Source of the DNA: Calothrix sp. PCC 7716
Lineage (GTDB): Bacteria; Cyanobacteriota; Cyanobacteriia; Cyanobacteriales; Nostocaceae
Direction: 5' to 3'
Assembly (NCBI RefSeq): GCF_019977735.1
Contig: NZ_AP025018.1
Coordinates: forward strand, 4,464,001 to 4,528,000
DNA: 64,000 bases
The number at the start of each line of letters is the position of its first letter. Positions within the stretch are counted from its first letter, which is position 1. The translations under genes and the position numbers were made by a program. Positions 55,743 to 64,000 of the stretch are shown here, one piece after another. Below the pieces are notes generated by a model. It saw only the letters and a program-made list of their open reading frames with translations. It was not told the DNA's origin and made no database searches.

Positions 55743-56843
55743 ATGATTGATGTAACTATTTTTTTATCAGATTTAGGTGGTGGTGGCGCCGAGCGAGTCA
55801 TGGTTAACTTAGCCAATAGCTTTGCTCAACAAGGTAAATCCGTTGACTTAATTTTAGTGTATAAAGTCGAGCAATATTTATCTCTACTTCATGCATCTGT
55901 TCGAGTTATTAACTTAGACTATTCAAAATTGCTCAAAAGCTTACCTTTTTTGATTTCGTACTTAAAAAAAGAAAAACCTAAAATTCTACTCTCAGCAATA
56001 GAAGACACAAATATTATTGCAATTTGTGCAACTAAATTAGCTGGGGTAAAAACAAAGGTAGTGGTTACAGTACATAATCATTTATCAAGCGAAGTTCGTC
56101 ATGCTACGAATTTTAAGCGTAGATTTGTACCTTACTTTCTCAGGTACTTTTATCCACATGCTAGCTCAGTTGTAGCAGTTTCTAAGGGTGTAGCAGTTGA
56201 TTTGGTCAAATGGACAGGGTTATCGTTAGATAATATTAAAGCTATTTACAATCCAGTTATTCCCCCTAATTTACAAACTCTTCTGCACGAAATCCCAAAC
56301 CATCCCTGGCTAAATCAAAAACAATTGCCTGTGATATTAGGTATTGGTCGCTTAGACCCTCAAAAAGATTTTCCTACTTTGATTCATGCATTTGCACAGG
56401 TGGGGCGCCGATATCCTGCTAAATTAATCATTCTTGGAGAGGGTAGTCAGAGAAATAAGTTAGAACAATTAATCAATCAATTAAATTTAAGTTCAGATGT
56501 ACATATACATGGCTTTGTGAAAAATCCATACGCTTATATGTCCAAATCATCTTTATGCGTTCTTTCATCAGCATGGGAAGGTTTTGGTAATGTGATTGTT
56601 GAAGCAATGGCAGTAGGAACCCCAGTAGTATCTACAGATTGTACAAGTGGTCCTGCTGAAATACTAGCTGATGGTAAATATGGAAAGCTGGTTCCGGTCG
56701 GAGATATTGAAAAAATGGCAGAAGCAATTATTGAAACGCTTCATAGTCCTTTAGATTCGCAAATTTTACAACAAAGAGCTAACTTTTTTACTATAGAATC
56801 AGCCACAGCACAATACGAGCAACTATTTTGTCAACTTAACTAG
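55743..56843 (+). CDS. Glycosyltransferase family 4
   Basis: A 366-residue retaining GT4 with the GT-B fold. The N-terminal half starts FLSDLGGGGAERVMVNLANS, an acceptor-binding domain. The C-terminal nucleotide-sugar domain has GIGRLDPQKDFPTLIHAFA, ILGEGSQRNKLEQL, and the EX7E motif in SAWEGFGNVIVEAMAVGTPVV with the two E as catalytic and binding residues. It is expected to transfer a sugar to the growing lipid-linked unit. After it there is a 109-bp gap containing a hairpin, the largest break within the operon. Confidence 0.93.
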   Translation: MIDVTIFLSDLGGGGAERVMVNLANSFAQQGKSVDLILVYKVEQYLSLLHASVRVINLDYSKLLKSLPFLISYLKKEKPKILLSAIEDTNIIAICATKLAGVKTKVVVTVHNHLSSEVRHATNFKRRFVPYFLRYFYPHASSVVAVSKGVAVDLVKWTGLSLDNIKAIYNPVIPPNLQTLLHEIPNHPWLNQKQLPVILGIGRLDPQKDFPTLIHAFAQVGRRYPAKLIILGEGSQRNKLEQLINQLNLSSDVHIHGFVKNPYAYMSKSSLCVLSSAWEGFGNVIVEAMAVGTPVVSTDCTSGPAEILADGKYGKLVPVGDIEKMAEAIIETLHSPLDSQILQQRANFFTIESATAQYEQLFCQLN

Positions 56844-56846
56844 CCC

Positions 56847-56912
56847 AGAAACCGGGTTTCTACGATAAATCATCTTTTTCATAAATAGATTTGAAAAAGA
56901 AACCCGGTTTCT
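56847..56912. other. Internal operon hairpin, AGAAACC(C/G)GGTTTCT pair
   Basis: AGAAACCGGGTTTCT (56847-56861) and AGAAACCCGGTTTCT (56898-56912) are exact complements and each is itself a near-palindrome. CTTTTTC/GAAAAAG next to them can extend the stem. It may attenuate or stabilise the operon mRNA. Confidence 0.7.
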
Positions 56913-56951
56913 AAGGTTTCTAACTAATCTTATTAAAGGAGTATTTTAGCA

Positions 56952-57746
56952 GTGTTAATGTTTGTTATTCCTATCAAAAGCCCTAAAGTATCAACTTCCT
57001 GGTTTGAAGTATGTAGACTTTTTGAGCGTTGTCTTCGTTCTGTTTGTAATCAAACTTCATTAGATTTTCAAGTACTTGTAGTTTGTAACGAGAAACCTCA
57101 AATCGCATTTAATCATCCAAAAGTCAAGTATTTAGAAGTTGACTTTCCTGTACCATCTGCTGATTACTTTGCAAAAATGAATGACAGGTCGAACAAAGTA
57201 GTTTTTGGGTTGTTAGCTGCAAGCAAATTTAACCCAAGCCATGTCATGATTGTAGACGCTGACGACTGTATTAGTAAACAGATAGCGGCGTTTGTCAATA
57301 ATAATCCACAGAGTAATGGTTGGTTTATAGACAAAGGTTACGAATATATAGATGGAAGCCAAAAAATCTATATTAGAAGAAAAAATTTTTACAAGATGTG
57401 TGGAACATGTAATATTATTAACTACAAACTTTTTACTTTACCTGAAAAGCAGAAGACATATTATGATATTACAGAATATGATGCTTTTCTTACAGGACAC
57501 TCATTATCTAAGGAAATACTTGCAGAGCGGGGTACACCCATTCAACCATTACCATTTTCTGGCACTATTTATATTAGAGATAGATTCGGTGAAAGTGCTA
57601 CTTTACAAGATGGGTGGTTAACTCGATTTAAACGTTATCCTAAAGAACCGTTGCGCGGTTTAAAAAGACTTGTGTTGGCGCCTATTAATGAGCAAAATGT
57701 AACAGAGCATATTCGCGAAGAGTTTAGTTTGCACCCTTTACAGTAA
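56952..57746 (+). CDS. Putative glycosyltransferase, GT-A fold
   Basis: A 264-residue enzyme starting at GTG 56952; AAAGGAG lies about ten bases upstream, making it better placed than the ATG at 56958. The start MFVIPIKSP, the RCLRSVCNQT segment and VMIVDADDCISKQ (DxD-like at about 97) suggest a GT-A glycosyltransferase of a small group often found in sheath or exopolysaccharide loci. The remainder (YYDITEYDAFLTGHSLSKEI) is less typical. Donor and linkage cannot be told. It is the seventh gene of the operon, separated from the previous one by a hairpin. Confidence 0.75.
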   Translation: MLMFVIPIKSPKVSTSWFEVCRLFERCLRSVCNQTSLDFQVLVVCNEKPQIAFNHPKVKYLEVDFPVPSADYFAKMNDRSNKVVFGLLAASKFNPSHVMIVDADDCISKQIAAFVNNNPQSNGWFIDKGYEYIDGSQKIYIRRKNFYKMCGTCNIINYKLFTLPEKQKTYYDITEYDAFLTGHSLSKEILAERGTPIQPLPFSGTIYIRDRFGESATLQDGWLTRFKRYPKEPLRGLKRLVLAPINEQNVTEHIREEFSLHPLQ

Positions 57747-57792
57747 TACTATTTATTCCGTTATTTTTTGGTAGTATTTTTTGGTAAATAGA

Positions 57793-58878
57793 ATGAGCCA
57801 ATATCAACTTAAAATCCTAATGGTAGGAGAATCTCCAACTCTAAGAGGTGGGATAGCTTCTGTACAAAAGATTATCTTAGAAAATACTTTTGACAATGTT
57901 ATCTTTACACACTTAGCAACCGTCGAAGCTTACCCGTCAGACCCAACACTTCCAAAAGTATTTGTGTTTTGTCGAGCGATAGTAACGTTACTAATGCATT
58001 TAATCAAACGAGATATTGATTTGATTCATGCTCATATTTCAGAGCGTGGTAGCGTCTATCGAAAACTTATTGTCGCTTCTTTAGCTTTGCTTTTTCATAC
58101 TCCCATTATTTTGCATACTCATGGTAGTGAATTTCACTTATTCTATGAAAAACAGCCGAGAATCATTAAATGGACAATGAATAATATATTTAGTAGATGT
58201 AATAAATTTCTTGTATTATCAGAAAGTTGGAAAAAATTTTATGTACAGCGAGTTGGGTTATCACCAGAGCAAGTAATTGTTATGCCAAACCCGGTAAAAA
58301 TTCCATTACAGGCGCCCAAGCGTCAAGGCGCCGACAAGGTAAAATTTATTTCTTTAGGTCGTATTGGTGAGCGTAAAGGTTCTTTTGACTTACTTAGAGC
58401 ATTTGCTTCTTTACCCAAAAATTTTCTTGAACGTTCAGAGTTAATATTAGCAGGAGATGGAGAAAGAGATACCGCTTTTAGTCTAGTTAAAGAGTTCAAC
58501 TTAGAAAAGTATGTAACTATTTATAATTGGCTAGACTCACAACAACGTGATAAATCCCTTTTGGAGGTAGATGTATTTGTTTTGCCCTCCTACAACGAGG
58601 GATTACCAATGGCATTACTTGAGGCAATGAGTTTTGCTTTACCTGTTATTACAACTCCAGTTGGAGGAATACCCGAAGTCGTTACTCACAAATATAACGG
58701 ATTATTAGTCCAACCAGGCGATGTTTATTTTTTATCAGAAGCGATTAAAAATTTAATTGAAGACGAAAGTTTGAGGCTTTGTTTAGGGCATGAGGCAGCT
58801 AAAAGTGTTATTCCTTTTAGTGCAGAAAAATATTGTCATTGCTTAAATAAAATATATCAAGTGCATAACAAATACTGA
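57793..58878 (+). CDS. Glycosyltransferase family 4
   Basis: A 361-residue GT-B enzyme. I place the start at ATG 57793 since the TTG at 57781 adds only four residues with no site. Motifs: LMVGESPTLRGGIASVQKII, DLIHAHISERGS, then the donor domain SLGRIGERKGSFDLLRAF, LAGDGERDTAFSL and the EX7E of PSYNEGLPMALLEAMSFALP. Retaining mechanism expected. It is followed by the Wzz-like gene after 28 bp. One of the two GT4 enzymes of the locus. The sequence differs clearly from the other. Confidence 0.93.
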   Translation: MSQYQLKILMVGESPTLRGGIASVQKIILENTFDNVIFTHLATVEAYPSDPTLPKVFVFCRAIVTLLMHLIKRDIDLIHAHISERGSVYRKLIVASLALLFHTPIILHTHGSEFHLFYEKQPRIIKWTMNNIFSRCNKFLVLSESWKKFYVQRVGLSPEQVIVMPNPVKIPLQAPKRQGADKVKFISLGRIGERKGSFDLLRAFASLPKNFLERSELILAGDGERDTAFSLVKEFNLEKYVTIYNWLDSQQRDKSLLEVDVFVLPSYNEGLPMALLEAMSFALPVITTPVGGIPEVVTHKYNGLLVQPGDVYFLSEAIKNLIEDESLRLCLGHEAAKSVIPFSAEKYCHCLNKIYQVHNKY

Positions 58879-58906
58879 CCAATAAAACAATTAATGGAAA
58901 ATTTTT

Positions 58907-60346
58907 ATGGTGGAATATAAAGAGTCTTTACAAGACATAGATTTACGAAAGCACTGGCTTGTTTTAAAACGTAATTGGCTACCAGCGGCAATTGTGTGGA
59001 GCTTGACTATTGGCGCCACAGTTTTTATTGCAATTTCTCAAGAACCTATTTATGAAGCTTATGGCAAGCTTCGTTTTAAAAAGCAAAATACTAATTATGC
59101 TCTTGTTACAGAAGCAGGAGAAAAACTTGGAAAATTAGATTCTCTAAATAGTAAAGATACACCATTGGATACAGAAGCAGAAGTAATACGTTCGGAACCA
59201 ATTATTGATAAAACTATAGATAGCTTAAATTTGAAAACCCAAGAAGGTGATGCTGTACTATACGAAGATTTTCTAAAAAACCTTAAATTAGAAACGATTC
59301 GAGGAACAGATATTTTAAGAATTTCTTATAAAGATAAAAATCCTGAGAAAGCTCAAAAGATAGTTAATAGACTAATGAAAGTCTATATAGATAATAATAT
59401 ATTAACTAACCGGGGCGAAGCTGGCATTGCTAAAGGTTTTATTACTGAACAGTTACCGCAAACAGAAGCAAGGGTACACGGAGCAGAAATACAACTGCGT
59501 AAATTTAAGGAACAAAATAACATTGTAGACCTTGAGCAAGAAGCGAAAGCAACCGTAGCAGCAGTTGTTGATATAGACCAGCAAATTAATTTGACTAAGG
59601 TTGAAATTGAAAAAACAATGAGTTTGACTAAGGAGTTACAGAATAAAATAGGAATGAATTCAAAACAAGCCTTAACAAAAAATGCTTTAAATCAATCTCT
59701 TGCCTTACGACAGGTATTTGAAAAATTAAAACAGGTAGAAACTCAATTAGCGTTAGAACGAACTCGTTTTCTAGATGATAATCCAGTCATTATTGATTTG
59801 AAAGAAAAAAAAGCATCACTTCAGGCTCTTTTAAACCAGCAAGCCAAAGAAACCATTGGTTCAGATAAAGCATTATTATATAAAAATATTCAAATAGAAA
59901 GTATTAATCAGACAGGGAGTATACAAGAAAATTTAACCCAAAGCTTAGTTAACGCAGAAGCAGAAAAACAAGCTTTGTTAGGAAAACTTGCCTCTTTAAC
60001 TGAAGTTCGTACTCGATATAAACAGCGGGTTAATTCTTTACCACAATTAGAGCAAGTACAAAAAGAGTTACAGCGAAAAGTAGATGCAGCTCGGACAAGC
60101 TATGAACTTCTGCTAAAAAATCGTGAGCAATTGCGCCTTGCTGAAAACCAAAATTTAGCTAATGCACAAATTGTGAGTCCCGGCATCGCTATAAAATTTC
60201 CTGTTGGCCCTGACAGAAAGATAATTTTTGGGGTAGGATTTGCCCTTGGAACTTTACTTTTTATAATAACTGCATTCGCTTTAGAACTGCTTAAATTGTC
60301 GATAAAAAGAACCGAAGATGTAAAAAGTAAAGCATACACTAATTAA
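58907..60346 (+). CDS. Polysaccharide copolymerase (Wzz/GumC-like), no kinase domain
   Basis: A 479-residue membrane protein which sets chain length and helps export. It has two membrane helices (about 27-47, WLPAAIVWSLTIGATVF, and about 433-455) with a large periplasmic domain between them. That domain is rich in coiled coil (about 180-415). The N-terminal cytoplasmic part is short. The C-terminal helix is preceded by a KFPVGPDRK segment, a proline motif. Unlike Wzc, the protein ends after the second helix without a BY-kinase. The kinase may be encoded elsewhere, or it may be a GumC- or Wzz-type protein with none. Ninth in the operon. Confidence 0.88.
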   Translation: MVEYKESLQDIDLRKHWLVLKRNWLPAAIVWSLTIGATVFIAISQEPIYEAYGKLRFKKQNTNYALVTEAGEKLGKLDSLNSKDTPLDTEAEVIRSEPIIDKTIDSLNLKTQEGDAVLYEDFLKNLKLETIRGTDILRISYKDKNPEKAQKIVNRLMKVYIDNNILTNRGEAGIAKGFITEQLPQTEARVHGAEIQLRKFKEQNNIVDLEQEAKATVAAVVDIDQQINLTKVEIEKTMSLTKELQNKIGMNSKQALTKNALNQSLALRQVFEKLKQVETQLALERTRFLDDNPVIIDLKEKKASLQALLNQQAKETIGSDKALLYKNIQIESINQTGSIQENLTQSLVNAEAEKQALLGKLASLTEVRTRYKQRVNSLPQLEQVQKELQRKVDAARTSYELLLKNREQLRLAENQNLANAQIVSPGIAIKFPVGPDRKIIFGVGFALGTLLFIITAFALELLKLSIKRTEDVKSKAYTN

Positions 60347-60393
60347 CGTTGATTATAGAAGTATAAATCATATCAAACTCGACTGAGAAATTA

Positions 60394-60448
60394 TTTAGAC
60401 ATTTAATTTAGACATTTAATTTAGACATTTAATTTAGACATTTAAACA
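60394..60448. repeat. Four 13-bp tandem repeats in front of the last operon gene
   Basis: GACATTTAATTTA units start at 60398, 60411, 60424 and 60437, giving an exact 13-bp period up to the ATG at 60451. The spacing of about 1.2 helical turns is not a pure in-phase array, but repeat number could change expression by slippage. Confidence 0.85.
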
Positions 60449-60450
60449 TT

Positions 60451-61887
60451 ATGGAAATTATGGTATCTAATATTTTATCGGTTATTGACATTAAACCAGA
60501 TTTAAGGTCAGCCAAAGTTCCTCAAATTCAGCGAGGGCTTACAGTCAGATTACTTCGAGTCTTGACGTTATTACTATCAGATGCGTTGTCATTAGCTTTT
60601 GCGTGGGAGTTAGCTATATATTTTGGAACTCCAATTCAATCACCGTGGACACAAGAAGCGTCTTTTTTGCTGCTGAATGTCACAGTTGCACTTAGCATAT
60701 TTATTACGTCAGGTTTATATCAAGCAGGTCTAAATCGTCGGAACTATACTGGCATTATTAAAGCGATTTCGCTATCTTCGGTTCTGCTGCTTCTAATTGG
60801 CTTTCTTTACGCTCCTAAAGTATACGTCTCACGCTCAATTTTTCTACTCTCTTGGTTATTATCTATAATCTTCAGTTGCACCTCTCGCTTCCTCTTTGAT
60901 AAGAGTACCAAACTTCTTCGTAACAAAGGCGCCGTGCGTCATGCAACCTTCGTAATTACAGAAGTCGAAGAACAGCAAGAGCAACTTCGTGTGATTGAAA
61001 AAGAAAATTGCTACATAATTCAAGGTATTGCTGATTCGAGTTGTTTGGATTTAGCGAATCGCGAACAAACGTTTTTGTATCTGCGCGAACTCGGTGTTGT
61101 CGAAGCTTTTGTATCTTGGAGTTCTATCAAAAACCGCTTATATGTTTGCTGGCACTTCTACACGGCTGGCATTACAATTCGTATACTCCCAGGCAAGCGC
61201 GAAATACATCATCCTAAATCTCAAATCTGGATGCTTGGCGACCTTCCTTGTCTAACAATTCCGGCGCCTATTCTTGCAGGCAGCGATTTTTGGATAAAAA
61301 GAATCTTTGACTTGGCTTGTTCAACAATTCTATTACTCGTGTTCTTACCACTCTATATAAGTATTGCCATACTTATCAAACTAGACTCTCCTGGGCCAAT
61401 CTTCTTCAAGCAAGACCGAGTGGGACTGCACAGCAAAAAATTCAAAATCTGGAAGTTCCGAACAATGGTGACAAATGCAGAAAAGCTACAAGCTGCACTA
61501 GAAGCAAAAAACGAAATCAAAGACGGTGTACTGTTTAAGTTGAAAGACGACCCACGTGTTACCAAGGTTGGTAAGTTTCTACGTCGCTACAGTCTTGATG
61601 AATTACCACAGCTATTTAATGTTGTACTTGGCGAAATGAGTCTTGTTGGTCCGCGTCCACTTCCTCTACGCGATGTAGAACGCTTCAAAAAAACACATTT
61701 TATTCGTCAAGATGTGCTTCCAGGTATTACAGGTTTATGGCAAGTATCCGGACGTTCGGATATAGAAAATTTTGAAGAGGGAGTGAAATTGGATATTAAC
61801 TATATTCAAAATTGGTCAGTCTGGCTTGATTTGAAAATTTTGTTCAAAACTGTTGGTGTTGTATTGAACAAGACTGGCGCCTATTAA
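60451..61887 (+). CDS. Undecaprenyl-phosphate sugar-1-phosphate transferase (WbaP/WcaJ-like)
   Basis: A 478-residue polyprenyl glycosylphosphotransferase that loads the first sugar-phosphate on undecaprenyl phosphate, starting repeat-unit assembly. The N-terminal part has about five membrane helices and a Rossmann-like linker (VITEVEEQQ). The catalytic C-terminal domain has FFKQDRVGL, KIWKFRTM, DELPQLFNVVLGEMSLVGPRP and GITGLWQVSGRS, all present. Encoded at the operon's end though it acts first. The gene starts right after the 13-bp tandem repeats. ATGs at 60451 and 60460 are both possible. Confidence 0.94.
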   Translation: MEIMVSNILSVIDIKPDLRSAKVPQIQRGLTVRLLRVLTLLLSDALSLAFAWELAIYFGTPIQSPWTQEASFLLLNVTVALSIFITSGLYQAGLNRRNYTGIIKAISLSSVLLLLIGFLYAPKVYVSRSIFLLSWLLSIIFSCTSRFLFDKSTKLLRNKGAVRHATFVITEVEEQQEQLRVIEKENCYIIQGIADSSCLDLANREQTFLYLRELGVVEAFVSWSSIKNRLYVCWHFYTAGITIRILPGKREIHHPKSQIWMLGDLPCLTIPAPILAGSDFWIKRIFDLACSTILLLVFLPLYISIAILIKLDSPGPIFFKQDRVGLHSKKFKIWKFRTMVTNAEKLQAALEAKNEIKDGVLFKLKDDPRVTKVGKFLRRYSLDELPQLFNVVLGEMSLVGPRPLPLRDVERFKKTHFIRQDVLPGITGLWQVSGRSDIENFEEGVKLDINYIQNWSVWLDLKILFKTVGVVLNKTGAY

Positions 61888-61957
61888 TTTATATACAGAC
61901 ATGCCATATTAAATAGAGAATCTAAGTTTTAATTAATTTAGACGAGTAATAAATATA

Positions 61958-62089
61958 TCAGGTTGTATTGCGGATGTTGATGATTGTGTAGAAATTGACA
62001 ATGTTGATAACTGGAGATTAGTGTTTACTCCTATAGATGTTATGGAAGAGTTTTGTCCAAAATGCGAATATATTAAGTTACCCAGGTAG
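61958..62089 (+). pseudogene. Coding remnant with a CPKCE motif
   Basis: A start-less open frame reading SGCIADVDDCVEIDNVDNW, with FCPKCE and LPR at the end, then TAG. The codons look coding and the CxxC suggests a small zinc protein, but no start codon exists in the frame: the stop TAA lies 30 bp upstream. It may be a gene fragment or a start lost by mutation. Confidence 0.4.
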
Positions 62090-62104
62090 GTTAGACGTCT
62101 CGCC

Positions 62105-62135
62105 TGACTGCACAGGCAAGATGCCTATGCCACAA
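62105..62135. repeat. Dispersed inverted repeat, ACTGCACAGGC family
   Basis: GACTGCACAGGC followed by AAGAT and GCCTATGCCAC; one mismatch in the arm compared with 8297. It lies between the end of the operon and the convergent radical-SAM gene. Confidence 0.7.
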
Positions 62136-62235
62136 TAATTGTAATATTTTATACAAAGACCAGAACTTAGCACCAATTAAAGATAATTAAAATCAGAATT
62201 CTAAAGTCAAAAATTGAATTTACCTAACTGGCAAC

Positions 62236-63786
62236 TTACAGCGCATAGGTTTCTTGTTTCTCTACCTGTTTAAGCGCTGCGAGTTTTTGTCGTAGTTGTG
62301 TTCGCACTTCATAGCGGTAATTAAAGAAGTGTTCACCAACACCTAATACTGTTAGATAATCGTAGACAAGACGGGGTTTGGAAAGCATCACTTGTAACAA
62401 TTGCCACCAATAAAGTAACCTTGTGGAACGTACTAAACCCTGGCGCCAGCAGATAGCGCTAAACATACGAATTTCATGCCAAGTTATAGGACGGTTAGTT
62501 TTACCTCGCCAACCGTTCATCATCATAAAGTGGCGGAATGTACGTTTTAAATAAGGCATTGGTTCGTAAATGTTCCAAAAAGCATCTATGTACTCTTCGG
62601 TAATTTCTTCCACGGGACGTGTTGGTACAAAATTCATTATTGCACCTTGGTGAAATGTTCCTAACCCGTCAACGAGGCGCCCTTCTTTTTGTAAACGGTT
62701 CCACATTGCGGTGTTTTGTAGAGCTTGCAGCAAGCTAAACTGCCCTTGAGGAATACCAGTTTCTTCAATAAACTCGCTAATACGCTGACCTGCACCTGGA
62801 CGTTCGTTATCAAAACCCATAATAAACCCAGACATAATCTGTAATCCCATCCGCGTAATTTTGTGACAGGACTCTATTAAGTCATTGCGGGTATTTTGGT
62901 TTTTGTGAATGCCTAAAAGACTATCGGTATCAGGTGTTTCGATACCCATAAACACCATCGTAAACCCAGCTTTCACCATCAACTCTATTAACTCGTCGTC
63001 CTCTGCCAAATTCAACGAAGCTTCCGTTAACAGAATAAACGGGTAGTTATGTTCTTCCATCCACGGAATAAGTGCTTGTAAAAATATCTTGGCATTGCGC
63101 TTGTTGCCGATAAAATTATCATCGACGATAAATACATATCGGCGCCAGCCTAAATCATACAGAACTTGCAATTCCCGTAACATCTGTTCAGGTTTTTTGG
63201 TACGTGGTTTACGTCCATACAAGTTAATAATGTCGCAAAATTCACATTGAAATGGGCATCCACGGGAAAATTGCACCGTCATTGCCAAATACGCATCTAA
63301 GTCAAGTAAATCAAATCGTGCAATTGGTGTTTGAGTGACATCCGGTTTTTCGCTTGCTCTAAAAATACCGCTTTCATCACCTCTTGCTAGCGCTTCCAAA
63401 AACATTGGAATAGTACATTCGCCTTCATCTAAAATTAGATAGTGGGCGCCATACGTTAAAGGAAATTCTGGTACAGATGTTGGGAAAGGACCACCAACTG
63501 CAACTTTTTTACCCAAAGCAACACCTTTTTGAATCAACTCAGAAAAATCTTGCTTCTGAATAATCATTGCAGAAATGATAACAATGTCGCACCACACCCA
63601 ATCATCATCAGTTTCTAAACGAACATTGCGGTCTACAAATCTAATTTCCCAATCCTTGGGCAACATTGCCGCTACTGTTATAATTCCCAATGGTGAATTC
63701 GTTGAGCATAAATTAGCCAAGTTGAGCGTTTCTTGGTAAGACCAAAAAGAATTTGGCATTATAGGCCAGAGAAGTAAAGCTTTCAT
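62236..63786 (-). CDS. B12-binding-type radical SAM protein
   Basis: A 516-residue enzyme with three parts: an N-terminal B12-binding-like Rossmann domain (SPLGIITVAAMLPKDWEIRFVD, then VGGPFPTSVPEFP), the radical SAM core with C177, C181 and C184 in SRGCPFQCEFCDI, and a DUF4070-type C-terminus. The usual DxHxxG cobalamin ligand is not seen, as in HpnP/HpnJ relatives that bind B12 or not in different ways. From memory the N-terminus resembles hopanoid and lipid-modifying methylases, but other members modify tetrapyrroles or peptides. I leave the substrate open. Convergent with the exopolysaccharide operon; its promoter lies in the last 200 bases. Confidence 0.88.
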   Translation of the reverse strand: MKALLLWPIMPNSFWSYQETLNLANLCSTNSPLGIITVAAMLPKDWEIRFVDRNVRLETDDDWVWCDIVIISAMIIQKQDFSELIQKGVALGKKVAVGGPFPTSVPEFPLTYGAHYLILDEGECTIPMFLEALARGDESGIFRASEKPDVTQTPIARFDLLDLDAYLAMTVQFSRGCPFQCEFCDIINLYGRKPRTKKPEQMLRELQVLYDLGWRRYVFIVDDNFIGNKRNAKIFLQALIPWMEEHNYPFILLTEASLNLAEDDELIELMVKAGFTMVFMGIETPDTDSLLGIHKNQNTRNDLIESCHKITRMGLQIMSGFIMGFDNERPGAGQRISEFIEETGIPQGQFSLLQALQNTAMWNRLQKEGRLVDGLGTFHQGAIMNFVPTRPVEEITEEYIDAFWNIYEPMPYLKRTFRHFMMMNGWRGKTNRPITWHEIRMFSAICWRQGLVRSTRLLYWWQLLQVMLSKPRLVYDYLTVLGVGEHFFNYRYEVRTQLRQKLAALKQVEKQETYAL

Positions 63787-64000
63787 ACTACATACTCCGG
63801 AGTATCAAAAATACTTACCCTTCACCTTACTGCTAACGTGGCTAACAAGAATTTAAGTTTTATATAGTTTTGTGAATAAAATTTCGTATTCTAAAGACCT
63901 GGCGAGTAAAAAGGTAGTGGAATTTTAACATAATAAGCTTTTACTATATAATTTTTACATACTTAAGTGCCAATAAATACGTTTATAGTTAATTTTGGCA
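63787..64000. other. Upstream region of the radical SAM gene, window edge
   Basis: AT-rich region with the presumed minus-strand promoter for the gene at 62236. A CATACTACATACTCCGGAGT segment (63783-63802) contains an ACTCCGGAGT palindrome close to the start codon. No other gene or repeat seen before the window ends. Confidence 0.4.

Overview
The window is a piece of a cyanobacterial chromosome. It carries cytochrome b6f genes (petC, petA), two psbA genes, an orange carotenoid protein with its fluorescence recovery protein, a high-light-inducible protein and several cyanobacteria-type hypothetical genes. Low GC, many dispersed palindromic repeats, large STAND/WD40 and CHAT ATPases and a long exopolysaccharide operon suggest a filamentous, probably nostocalean (Calothrix/Rivularia/Nostoc-like) organism; this placement is inference. 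No rRNA, tRNA or CRISPR array was recognised.

Layout. 1-9.7 kb: housekeeping and photosynthesis genes (tyrS 3' end, pyrF, petC-petA, tatC) mixed with small conserved genes and dispersed repeats. A 177-bp MITE-like element has cut into a small zinc-ribbon gene at about 7.95 kb. 10.4-16.8 kb: an overlapping pair of P-loop ATPase genes, the second a 1710-residue STAND protein with TPR-like repeats, a membrane segment and 14 WD40 blades. 16.9-30 kb: a photoprotection region (hli, ocp-frp, two psbA genes for identical E130-type D1), interrupted by a HTH/399-residue gene cassette flanked by copies of a psbA upstream block, plus an HD-domain protein, a cytokinin-dehydrogenase-like flavoprotein and a membrane protein with an HNH-like motif. 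A 39-bp relic of a third psbA 5' end lies near 25.0 kb. 30.3-34.4 kb: a DUF4331-TPR-NicO unit, probably for metal (Ni/Co) transport.

34.4-42.2 kb is accessory: a RAYT transposase beside a palindromic element, an AAA-TM-GUN4 gene, a CHAT-protease/AAA gene, and a YdcF gene whose 3' half has been duplicated and fused to the start of an HNH endonuclease gene. 42.5-49.2 kb: glycogen phosphorylase, antitoxin-like genes, a DUF1778/GNAT toxin-antitoxin pair, proline iminopeptidase and an unusual lactate/malate-dehydrogenase-like enzyme. 50.3-61.9 kb: a ten-gene exopolysaccharide operon (WecG-type transferase, several glycosyltransferases, Wzy, Wzx, Wzz-like copolymerase and a WbaP-type initiating transferase). 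The window ends with a convergent B12/radical-SAM gene.

Across the window the hexamer GGCGCC occurs about 100 times by eye, while the usual cyanobacterial HIP1 octamer GCGATCGC was not seen. CGCGCG/GCGCGC is also frequent. The candidates most worth following up are the CHAT-AAA / AAA-GUN4 pair (35.7-40.2 kb) and the double-ATPase WD40 pair (10.4-16.8 kb), both of which look like signalling or conflict systems.
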